Part shown: in pieces, positions 18,245-26,600 of the stretch
Layout of the letters: each line of letters starts with the position of its first letter
Position numbering within the stretch: position 1 is the first letter of the stretch
Origin: Thermus brockianus
GTDB lineage: Bacteria > Deinococcota > Deinococci > Deinococcales > Thermaceae
NCBI RefSeq assembly: GCF_001880325.1
Contig: NZ_CP016313.1
Coordinates: 278,793 to 342,792 of the forward strand
Reading direction: 5' to 3'
DNA: 64,000 nt
Program-made: the position numbers and the translations under genes
Notes under the pieces: generated by a model
Databases searched by the model: none
The model's input: only the letters and a program-made list of their open reading frames with translations
Told to the model about the DNA's origin: nothing

Positions 18245-20890
18245 ATGAAGAGAGGGATGTATCTTCTAGCCGCCCTATTCATGGTCCTGGGCCTTGCCCT
18301 GGCCATGACCCCCGCCGGCACGGCCATCACCAACCAGGCCTCGGCTAGCTACATTGACTCGGCGGGGCAATCCAGGACCACCACGTCCAACCTGGTCACC
18401 ACCATCGTCCAGCAGGTCTACGCCTTTACCATCACCCCAAACGGCAGTGAGACGAACCCTGGCCAAATCCGCTCCAACCTGCCCGGGGGACAGGTGCTCT
18501 TCCAGTACGTGGTCACCAACAACGGCAACGGCACGGACACCATCAACCTAAGCACCGCCCAAGGGACAGGGGACAACTTTGACCTGCAAAACGTCCGCAT
18601 CTACTTGGACGCCAACTGCAACGGCAACGTGGATGCGGGCGAGGCCCAGGTGACGAACGTCACCCTGGCCATGGGGGCTCAGGCCTGCGTCATCGTGGCG
18701 GCCACCATCCCCACCACCGCCCAGAACGGGCAGTACGGCAACCTGAACCTGACCGGCTCGTCCGTAGGTAGTAACAACACCCTCACGGACACGGACAACT
18801 GGGCCCGGGCCACCGCCAGTACCGCCGCCGCCCTCACCGCCTTCAAGAGCGCCTCGCCCTCGGGCAACGTGGCCCCCGGCGCCACCGTCACCTACACCAT
18901 CTCCGGTGCCAATACCGGTGGGAGCGCCGCTTACGGCGTGAGCGTGACGGTGGACAACCAAACCAAGACGGGCATCCTGGTGGAGGACACCATCCCAAGC
19001 GGGCTCACCGTGAGCCAGATGCCCACGGGAAGCGCCGGGGCGGGCACCGTGCGCTACGTCTACTACAACGGCACAAGCTGGGTCACGCTCACTTCCTCCC
19101 TGCTCCCCATCACCGGAGACGGCACCAAGAAGATCGGCATGCTCATTGAGGGTACCGGGGCCTTCTTCCCGCAAGGGGCGCAGTACAGCCTCAGCTTCAC
19201 CGCCCAGGTTCCCCAAAACGCTCAAGCCGGCACGGGCTACGCCAACAGCGCCGTTGTCCGCTTCAACGACGGGACGCAGAACCGGGACGTCACCACCAAC
19301 ACCACCAACAACACCGTGGGGGCGAGCTACGACGTGAAGGTGGGTCCCTATGGCTATCCGGAGGGAAGCGCCACGGGCACTTACACGGTGGGTGCCTACA
19401 CCATTACCCGCTCCGGTGATGCGCAAAGCGTTGCCCAGGTCTATAGCGGCACCAACGTCATCTTCCGCCACACCCTGAAGAATACGGGGAACACCCAGGA
19501 TAGCTTCACCCTTAGCCTCACGGGTGCTCCCTCTGGCTGGGCGTGCCAGCTCGTGGCCGACGACCTCACCACCCCCATCAACGGCCCTGTGGGTCCGGCT
19601 GCGGCGGGCGGCACCTACGACTTCGCCCTCAAGTGCGCCATCCCCGCTAACTACACGGGCGGGCCGGTGAACCTCACGGTCACCGCCACCAGCGTGGGCG
19701 ATAGCAGCAAGAAAGACACCACCACGGACGAGGTAACCAGCATCCTCTCTGGCTACGCTGTGGACCTGGCTGCTAGGGGTTACAGCGGGGACGGCAACGC
19801 CAACAACGACAACCCCGCCTCCCAAAGCGCCAACCCCGGTCAGACCGTGTACTTCCCCTTGGAGGTCTACAACGCCGGGGCTAACCCCGACGTCTACAAC
19901 CTTACGGCCACGGTGCCCCAGGGGTGGAGCGTGGTCTTCTACCCCGATGCCAACTGCGATGGCGTGCCGGACGGGGCGCCCATCGCCAACACCAACCTGT
20001 TGAACCCCGGTCAAAAGCAGTGCGTGGTGGCGGCGGTGACGGTGCCGGCTCAAACTGCGCCTGGCAACAACCCCGTATCCTTCACCGCCACGAGCACCAC
20101 CGTGTCTGGAGTGTCTGACACCGTCAGCAGCCAGGTGGCGGTGAACCTGGTGGCCCAGGTTACCCTGGACCCCGACCGCTCCGGCACCGTCACGAGCCCG
20201 GGCACCATCGTCTACACCCACACCCTCCTCAACAACTCCAACGCCCCCGCCTACTGCGACATCTCCGGCAACGGCGGCGCCCACGGCTGGACCTACCAGT
20301 ACTCCACGGACGGTACCAGCTGGTACGCCAGCCTGGCGGACGTGTACGTGGCCCCGAATGGCCGCACCGCTACCCTTTACGTCCGGGTCACGGTGCCGGC
20401 GGGCGAGCCCGTGGGCCGGGTGGACGTGAACACGGTCAGGGCTAACTGCGACGTGACCACCGGCACGCCCGACAACACCTACGAGGCCACGGACACCGCC
20501 ACCGAGACCACCACCGTCGTGGGTGGGGAGCTCAGGCTCACCAAGTCCGTGGACAAGACGAGCGCCTTCCCGGGGGATACCCTCACCTACACCATCGTGG
20601 CCGAGAACATCGGTACCGGGAACCTCACCAAGGTAATTGTCTCCGACCCCATCCCCGCCTACACCAGCTTCGTGAGCGTGTCGGCCACCGCCACGGGCTT
20701 CAGCGGCACCTACACCATCCTCTACTCCACGGACGGCTCCACCTGGAGCCCGACGGCGCCTACCAGCGCGCCCACGGGCGGTAGCGTCTACGTGGCCGTG
20801 GACACCAACGGGGACAACTCCATCACCGACCAAGACATCATGCCCCCGGGCGCCAGGATCACCATCACCCTGACGGTCCAGGTGCAGTAG
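18245..20890 (+). CDS. Large secreted DUF11-repeat surface protein
   Basis: 881 residues. The signal peptide is followed by the TPAGTAITNQASASY motif seen at the start of many Deinococcus-Thermus DUF11 proteins. The mature part is rich in Asn, Thr, Ser and Gly and is built of repeated beta domains: NPGQ-V-FQYVVTNNGNGTDTI units, APGATVTYTISGANTG, VIFRHTLKNTGNTQDSF, and a final DUF11 unit (DKTSAFPGDTLTYTIVAENIG). Two IYLDANCNGNVDAGE-type Ca-binding-like loops occur. It ends LTVQVQ with no anchor visible. GAGGAGG at 18230-18236 fits ATG 18245 (8-nt spacing) better than ATG 18239. Probably an abundant structural or matrix protein; that is inference. Confidence 0.82.
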   Translation: MKRGMYLLAALFMVLGLALAMTPAGTAITNQASASYIDSAGQSRTTTSNLVTTIVQQVYAFTITPNGSETNPGQIRSNLPGGQVLFQYVVTNNGNGTDTINLSTAQGTGDNFDLQNVRIYLDANCNGNVDAGEAQVTNVTLAMGAQACVIVAATIPTTAQNGQYGNLNLTGSSVGSNNTLTDTDNWARATASTAAALTAFKSASPSGNVAPGATVTYTISGANTGGSAAYGVSVTVDNQTKTGILVEDTIPSGLTVSQMPTGSAGAGTVRYVYYNGTSWVTLTSSLLPITGDGTKKIGMLIEGTGAFFPQGAQYSLSFTAQVPQNAQAGTGYANSAVVRFNDGTQNRDVTTNTTNNTVGASYDVKVGPYGYPEGSATGTYTVGAYTITRSGDAQSVAQVYSGTNVIFRHTLKNTGNTQDSFTLSLTGAPSGWACQLVADDLTTPINGPVGPAAAGGTYDFALKCAIPANYTGGPVNLTVTATSVGDSSKKDTTTDEVTSILSGYAVDLAARGYSGDGNANNDNPASQSANPGQTVYFPLEVYNAGANPDVYNLTATVPQGWSVVFYPDANCDGVPDGAPIANTNLLNPGQKQCVVAAVTVPAQTAPGNNPVSFTATSTTVSGVSDTVSSQVAVNLVAQVTLDPDRSGTVTSPGTIVYTHTLLNNSNAPAYCDISGNGGAHGWTYQYSTDGTSWYASLADVYVAPNGRTATLYVRVTVPAGEPVGRVDVNTVRANCDVTTGTPDNTYEATDTATETTTVVGGELRLTKSVDKTSAFPGDTLTYTIVAENIGTGNLTKVIVSDPIPAYTSFVSVSATATGFSGTYTILYSTDGSTWSPTAPTSAPTGGSVYVAVDTNGDNSITDQDIMPPGARITITLTVQVQ

Positions 20891-20899
20891 GCCATCCCC

Positions 20900-20923
20900 C
20901 CGCCCCGGGGTTTCCCGGGGCGG
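20900..20923 (+). terminator. GC-rich hairpin after the DUF11 gene
   Basis: Perfect 10-bp stem CCGCCCCGGG (20900-20909) and CCCGGGGCGG (20914-20923) with a GTTT loop, 10 nt after the stop. It has no U-tract; a second hairpin with U-tract follows at 20944, so this may cause pausing or protect the 3' end. Confidence 0.65.
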
Positions 20924-20943
20924 GGCCCCCCTCGGGGGGAACG

Positions 20944-20964
20944 AACAAACGAGAGTTTGTTTTT
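20944..20964 (+). terminator. Intrinsic terminator or attenuator with U-tract
   Basis: AACAAAC (20944-20950), GAGA loop, GTTTGTT (20955-20961), then TTT. The AT-rich stem stands out in GC-rich surroundings. With the hairpin at 20900 it forms a tandem stop between the first large surface gene and the next, which would lower expression of the downstream genes relative to it. Confidence 0.65.
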
Positions 20965-20973
20965 AGAACCAAC

Positions 20974-20995
20974 TTTGACACGGTTTTGACCAGGA
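20974..20995 (+). promoter_or_regulatory. Possible promoter with two 11-bp TTTGAC repeats
   Basis: TTTGACACGGT and TTTGACCAGGA are contiguous 11-mers, the first holding a consensus -35 TTGACA (20975-20980). No good -10 lies 17 bp downstream. The pattern recalls the middle litR repeat, but only two units are present, so a LitR link is speculative. Confidence 0.35.
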
Positions 20996-21017
20996 AAGGA
21001 AAAAGTGGGAAACGAAG

Positions 21018-23690
21018 ATGGGCGGTGACCGGGCAAGCAAAGGGTTCTGGGCCAGGTGGGGAGTGGGCCTCCTTTGGCTCCTCTCCCTGGCCTTGGCCCT
21101 AACCCCGGCCGGCACCGTCATCCGCAACCAGGCGGTGGCCTGGGCGGGGGAGGAGCGCTACCTTTCCAACGTGGTGGAGACGGTGGTGCGCCCCCTCTGC
21201 CTGCCCCAGCTCTCTCCGGATGGTACCCCGGCGAACCCTGGGCAGGTGGCGTCCATCAGCCCTGGGGGCTACGCCTACCTCCCCTACCTCCTCACCAACG
21301 GGGGGAACGACCGCTTTACCTTCCGCCTGGGCTACACCTTGGGCTCCCGGGACTTTGACCCGGTGGAGGTGGCCTTCTTCCCCGACCTAAACGGGGACGG
21401 CCTTCCCGAGGGGAACCCCATGGCGGAGGTTACCTTGGGCATGGGGGAAAGCCTTAGGCTGGTGGTCCGGGTGAAGGCCCCCCTGGCGGCAAGGGGAAGC
21501 CTCCTCCTCTCCCCCACCGCCCGCTGCCCCGATGGGGCGGAGGACCGGGAGAACTGGGCCCGCCTCGAGGCCCGCCAAGGCCCCGCCCTCTTCCTGGAGA
21601 AGACGATGCCCAGGACGGCCCTCCCCGGGGCGGAGGTCCAGGTGGTGCTCCGGGTGCGCAACCTCGGGGACGGCGAAGCCCTAGGGGTAGCGTTGCAGGA
21701 CCTCCCCCTTCCCCTCCCCTTCGTCCCCGGTTCCGCCCAGGCCCCCAAGGGCCAGGTGGAGTACTCCGACGGCCAAGGGTGGACGGCCCAGGAGCCCCCT
21801 TCCGTCCGAGGGGTGCGCCTCCTCCTCCCCCGCCTCCTTCCCGGGGAGGAGGCTACCATAAGCTTCCGGCTTCGGGTGCCCCTCGGAACCCCCCCGGGCC
21901 TGGTGGAAAACAGGGCCTCCGCCACGGGGCCCGGGGGGCCCGCGGAAGGGCGGGCAACCCTAAGGGTCCTTCCCCTCTACGCCCACCACCTGGGCCCCGC
22001 TGGGAACCCCAGGGCCCTCCCCGGGGGAGAGGGCTTCCAGGACGACCGGCAGACGGGCAGGGCCCTGACGGGACAACCCCTCTGCTTCCTCCACACCCTG
22101 GAAAACGCTGGCACCGTGGAGGATAGCTACGCCCTCCGGGTGGAGGGGGTACCTGTGGGGGTAAGCCTCTGGCTGGAAGACCCCGCGGGCACCCCCCTCC
22201 CAAACCCCCTCCCCCTCGCCCCCGGGGAAAGGCGGGACCTCAAGGTTTGCTACCAGGCCCAGGGCCCCGGGGCCTTCACCGCCAAGGTGGTGGCCCGCTC
22301 CCTGGCCACGGGGGCGGAAAACGCCACGTGGGACGTCCTCGAGGCGGTGGGGGCGGAGGCCCTCACCCTCCTCAAGGAGGCAGACCCCCCCGCCGGCACC
22401 ACCCTCCGCCCAGGCCAGGAGGTGGTCTACACCCTGAGGGTGCGCAACGCCTTTGGCCCCCTGGCCCAGGCCGTGGTGGAGGACGCCCTAGGCCCCCACC
22501 TGGAGTTTCTGGATGCCTCCCACGGCGGGGCTTACGACCCCCAGGGCCACAGGGTGGTCTGGACCTTGAACCCCTTGCCCCTTGGGGAAACCGTTTTCAC
22601 CTTGCGGGTGCGCATCAAAGAGGGCACGCCCGACGACACCCTCTTGGAAAACGCCTTCTGGCTTAGGGCCAGGGAGGTGCCTAACCCCGTGGCCTCCAAC
22701 CCCGTGCGCCACCCGGTCTTTGGGGTGAACCTCCTACTAAAGAAGGAGGTGAGCCCCAAGCAGGCGCGCATCGGGGACCTCCTCACCTACCGCCTCACCT
22801 TGGAAAACCCCGCTTCCGCACCCCTCACTGTGCGCCTCACGGACACCCCGCCCCCGGCACCCGGTACGAGCCCGGCACCGCCCGGCTTTGCCAGGGGGGC
22901 ACGCCCCTTGGAGCCCCAGGTGGCGGAGGGGAAGCTGGTGTGGGAGGGCCTAAGCCTCCCCGCCAAAGGGAGGCTTTGCCTCACCTATGCCCTCCGCCTC
23001 CTGCCCGGCGCCTCTAAGGAGCTCATCAATACCGCCGAGGCCCTAGGGCTAAGCGGCCAAGGGGCGGTGGTGGCGAGCGGGCGCGCCCAGGCCCTCGCCC
23101 AGGTGGATCCCGGTCCCTTCGCCCTGGGCGGGGTCCTCCTGGGCCGGGTCTTCCTGGACCTGGACGGGGACGGGGTCTATAGCCCCGGGGACATCCCCCT
23201 TCCCGGGGCCCGGGTGCTCCTTGCCAACGGGCTCCAGGCCCTCACGGACCAGGAGGGGCGCTACGCTTTCCGCGACCTCTTGGGCCTCCACCAGGTGATG
23301 CTGGACCCCGCCTCCGCCCCCTTCCCGCCCAAAGCCCTGCCGGAAAACCTGGGAGAAGGCTACAGGAAGCGGGCCCTGGTGCAGGGGGCCACGGTGGTGG
23401 ACTTTCCCTTGGTGCCCCCTAAAGGATGGGTGCGGGTGGAGCGGAGCACGGTCCTCCGCATGGGGCCCCTAATGGTGGAAAAAAAGCTTCTCAGCGTGGG
23501 GGAAAAGGTGTACGTGGAACTGCGGCTCCGAAGCGGGGAAACCCTTCCGGACTTCACCCTGACCGACCTCCTGCCCGCAGGCGGGGAGAAGACCTTCCAC
23601 TTCCCCGAGTTCTCCGGGGAGGAAACCTTGGTCTACGAGGTGGGCGAGGCCCGCCTCACGGACCCCGAGGTGCGCTGGAGGTACCCATGA
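21018..23690 (+). CDS. Secreted DUF11-repeat protein with SdrD B-like domain
   Basis: 890 residues. Signal peptide (LLWLLSLALA), then TPAGTVIRNQAVAW, matching the start of the preceding large protein, followed by a related head (NPGQVASISPGGYAYLPYLLTNGGNDRF). At least three DUF11 units are clear (LEKTMPRTALPGAEVQVVLR, LLKEADPPAGTTLRPGQEVVY, LLKKEVSPKQARIGDLLTYR). Near residue 710 lies an SdrD B/carboxypeptidase-regulatory-like domain (LGRVFLDLDGDGVYSPGDIPL... GRYAFRDL). It ends VRWRYP and overlaps the next gene by 4 nt (ATGA), so the two products are made together. Probable surface or periplasmic partner of the barrel protein that follows. Confidence 0.82.
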   Translation: MGGDRASKGFWARWGVGLLWLLSLALALTPAGTVIRNQAVAWAGEERYLSNVVETVVRPLCLPQLSPDGTPANPGQVASISPGGYAYLPYLLTNGGNDRFTFRLGYTLGSRDFDPVEVAFFPDLNGDGLPEGNPMAEVTLGMGESLRLVVRVKAPLAARGSLLLSPTARCPDGAEDRENWARLEARQGPALFLEKTMPRTALPGAEVQVVLRVRNLGDGEALGVALQDLPLPLPFVPGSAQAPKGQVEYSDGQGWTAQEPPSVRGVRLLLPRLLPGEEATISFRLRVPLGTPPGLVENRASATGPGGPAEGRATLRVLPLYAHHLGPAGNPRALPGGEGFQDDRQTGRALTGQPLCFLHTLENAGTVEDSYALRVEGVPVGVSLWLEDPAGTPLPNPLPLAPGERRDLKVCYQAQGPGAFTAKVVARSLATGAENATWDVLEAVGAEALTLLKEADPPAGTTLRPGQEVVYTLRVRNAFGPLAQAVVEDALGPHLEFLDASHGGAYDPQGHRVVWTLNPLPLGETVFTLRVRIKEGTPDDTLLENAFWLRAREVPNPVASNPVRHPVFGVNLLLKKEVSPKQARIGDLLTYRLTLENPASAPLTVRLTDTPPPAPGTSPAPPGFARGARPLEPQVAEGKLVWEGLSLPAKGRLCLTYALRLLPGASKELINTAEALGLSGQGAVVASGRAQALAQVDPGPFALGGVLLGRVFLDLDGDGVYSPGDIPLPGARVLLANGLQALTDQEGRYAFRDLLGLHQVMLDPASAPFPPKALPENLGEGYRKRALVQGATVVDFPLVPPKGWVRVERSTVLRMGPLMVEKKLLSVGEKVYVELRLRSGETLPDFTLTDLLPAGGEKTFHFPEFSGEETLVYEVGEARLTDPEVRWRYP

Positions 23691-26600
23691 GGCGCTTACT
23701 TTCCGTCCTCCTCGCCCTACCCTTGGCCCTGGCCCAGGTGGAGCTCAAGGCCACCCTGGTGGGCACCGGCCTTTCCTGGGAAATGGACCGCCTCGAGGCC
23801 TGGCTCCTCCCCCAAAAGGAGGAGGGGCGGATTGTCCTCTTCTCCCCCGGCTTTGACCCTGAGGACTACCGGAGCGCCCTAAGGGGCAAAGAGGAGCTCG
23901 GGGACGAGCGCTACGATGGCGGCCAAGGGGAGCTAAAGGCGGTTTACGAACTCTACCGGGGCCAAACCCTCCTGAGGCGGGTGGAGTTTGGCCTGGAGCC
24001 CCACCGGGAAGTCCTCCTCTTCTCGGGCAGGCTGGAGAAGAACACCCCTTACCGCCTGGTGGCCCGCTTTGAGGGGTTGGGCAAGAACGCCTTCCTCCTG
24101 AAGGCGGAGGGCTTCGCCGTGCGGCTTGACCCCACGACCCTTACGGTGGAAGTACAGGACCAAGGGGCGGGCCTCACCCTTCGCCAACGCCCCGGTGAAC
24201 GGGGCCGGTTCGTGGAGCTCTTCGCCCTCGAGGCCCCCCCCTCCCTCCTCCCCCTCCCCGTGCGCTTCTACGACGAGGACGGGCCGGAAGAGCTCCTGGC
24301 CCGGGTGGTCCTCCCCGATGGCCGCCTGGAGGAACGCCCCGTCTCGGGGGATAGGGCCTGGGCGGAGTACCCCGTGCGCCTTCCCGGCCTCACCCGCTTC
24401 CTCTTCGCCCAACCCCCCACCGCCAAGCAGTACTCCAACACCATCGCCATCCAGGTGAAGGCCTGCCTGGAGGTGGCCCAGGACCGCTTCCGGGCGGTTC
24501 CCCCTGGCCCTAGGCGGGTGGCCGTGGTGGATAGCGCCGGGAACCCCCTGGACCTGAAGCCCACCCTCACGGAGGACGGCCTGGCCTTCCTGGACCTACC
24601 CCAGGGCTACCGCCTCCTGGAGGTTAGGGCCCAGGGGGCGGTGGTGGTGGAGGGCGACAGGGTCCGCTTCGGCTGCCCTGGGGGCGAGGCGGCCTTCGTG
24701 GTGGCCCCGCCCGAGGCCAGGCTCAGGGTGCGCCTCCTCCTGGACCTGCCTGGGGGGGAACGCCCGGGAGAGGGGGTGCTCCGCCTCGGGGAGGAGCGCC
24801 GGAGGGTGGCGGGCGAGGCCCTCTTCCCCTTGCCGCCTGGCACCTACCCCCTGGCCCTCGAGGCGGAAGTGGCCTTGGCGGAAGGGCCTACTGAGGTGCG
24901 CCTCCTCCCGGGCGAGGAGCGGGAGGTGGTCTTCAGGTTGCGGCCAGAGGTGAACCTCACCCTCACCCCCGAAGCCCAGCGCCACCCGGAAGGGGAAACC
25001 GCCCGCCTTCTCCTCCGGGCCACCACCCCTTACCCCGGCCTCCTCCCGGCAGAGCTTTCCCTAGAGCTTCCCCCTGAGCTTGAGCCCCTCACCGCCACCC
25101 GCCTCACCGCCCCCCTAAGCAAGGACCGCCCCCTGGAGCTCGCCGTGGAGCTTAAGGGCCCGGCGGGGAGCTACCAGGTGAAGGGGCGCCTCCTTCCCTT
25201 TGGCCTGGAAAAGGGGGCCGAGGTGGCCTTCTTCCGCCCCGCCACCTTCACCCTCAAGAAGGAGGCCCTGACCCCAAGGGTGGCCCAGGGCGAGGAGGCC
25301 CGCTTCCGCCTCACCGTGGTGAACGAGGGGGACGAGGCGGGCCGGATAAGGCTACGGGACCTCGGGGGAGAGGGCCTGGTGGGCCCCGGCCTGGACCAGG
25401 AGGTCTACCTGGAACCCCGCCAAGGGAAGAGCTACGAGGTGGCCTTCCGGGTGGTGGGGCAAGGCCTCCTGGTGAACCGGGCGGAGCTTTTGCGGGGGGA
25501 GGAGGCCCTCGCCCGGGCGGAGGCAAAGGTGGAGGTCCTCCTCCCCAAGCCCGCCCTTGCCCGGGAAACCCCCCACCGGCGCTACCTGCCGGGCGAGGTA
25601 GTGGCCCACCGCCTGGTGGTGAAAAACGGAGGGGATGCCCCCTTGCACTACACCCTGGAGGACACCTGCCCGGACATCCTGGAACCCGCCACCGCCCGCT
25701 TTGAGGGGACGGTGCCCCCGGGCGGGGAAAGGGTCCACACCTACGAGGCCCGGGTGCGCTTTGGGGAGGAGCGGGAGGGCCTGTGCCAGGCCACCTTGCG
25801 GTACGAGGGAGGCGCCTTGCAAGCGGAAACCCCCGTGGCCCGGGTCCTCCTCGGGCTCAAGAAGGAGGCCCTGGCCCCCCGGGTCCTGGAGGGAACAGAG
25901 GCCACCTTCCTCCTCCGGGTGGAAAACCCCGCCGACCACCCCGTGCGCATCCGGCTCCTGGACACCCCGTCCAAGGGGCTTCCCATGGAGGGGCTGGACC
26001 TGGAGCTTCCCCTCGCCCCCGGGGAGGTGCGCACCTTTACCCTGAAGGCGGAGGGCGTCCCGCCCGGGGCCCACGTCAACCGGGCAAGCGCCTTCCTCGG
26101 GGAAACCCCGGCGGCCTTCCCGGCGGAGGCCACCCTGGTGGCCCTCCCCCTCCTCACCCCAGAAAGGCTTTCCGAGGTGCGCCTGCCCTTCCGGGTGGAG
26201 GGGGAGGGTGAGGGCCTTCTCCTCGCCTTCTCCCTGCCGGAAGGGGCCACCTACGTGCCGGGAAGCGCCCGCTTGGCGGAGGGGGAAAGGCTTCTTCCCC
26301 TCGAGGACCCCCTCCTCCTGGAGGGCCGCCTCCTCTGGCGCCTCCCCTTCCGGAAGGAGGGCGAGGTCCGCCTTACCCTCCGCCACGAGCGGGCCCTGCC
26401 CCCCTTGGCCGAGCCCAGCCTGGCCCTCCTCGCCGGGGGGCGGGAGGTGTACCTGAAGGGGAAGGTGACCCTGGAGGAGTACCGCAAGGCCAGGCCCTTC
26501 CAAGGGGAGCGCCAAGGGGTCATCCGGGAGCCCAAGGACGGCGAGGTCTTCCGGGACCGGGACGCCATCCGGGTGGTCCTGGAAGCCCCTTTGGGCCCCC

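Noticed and set aside
18548..20833. 761-codon open frame on the minus strand opposite the large DUF11 gene
   Set aside because: Low-complexity Gly/Val/His-rich product without motifs; a by-product of the biased codons of the real gene.
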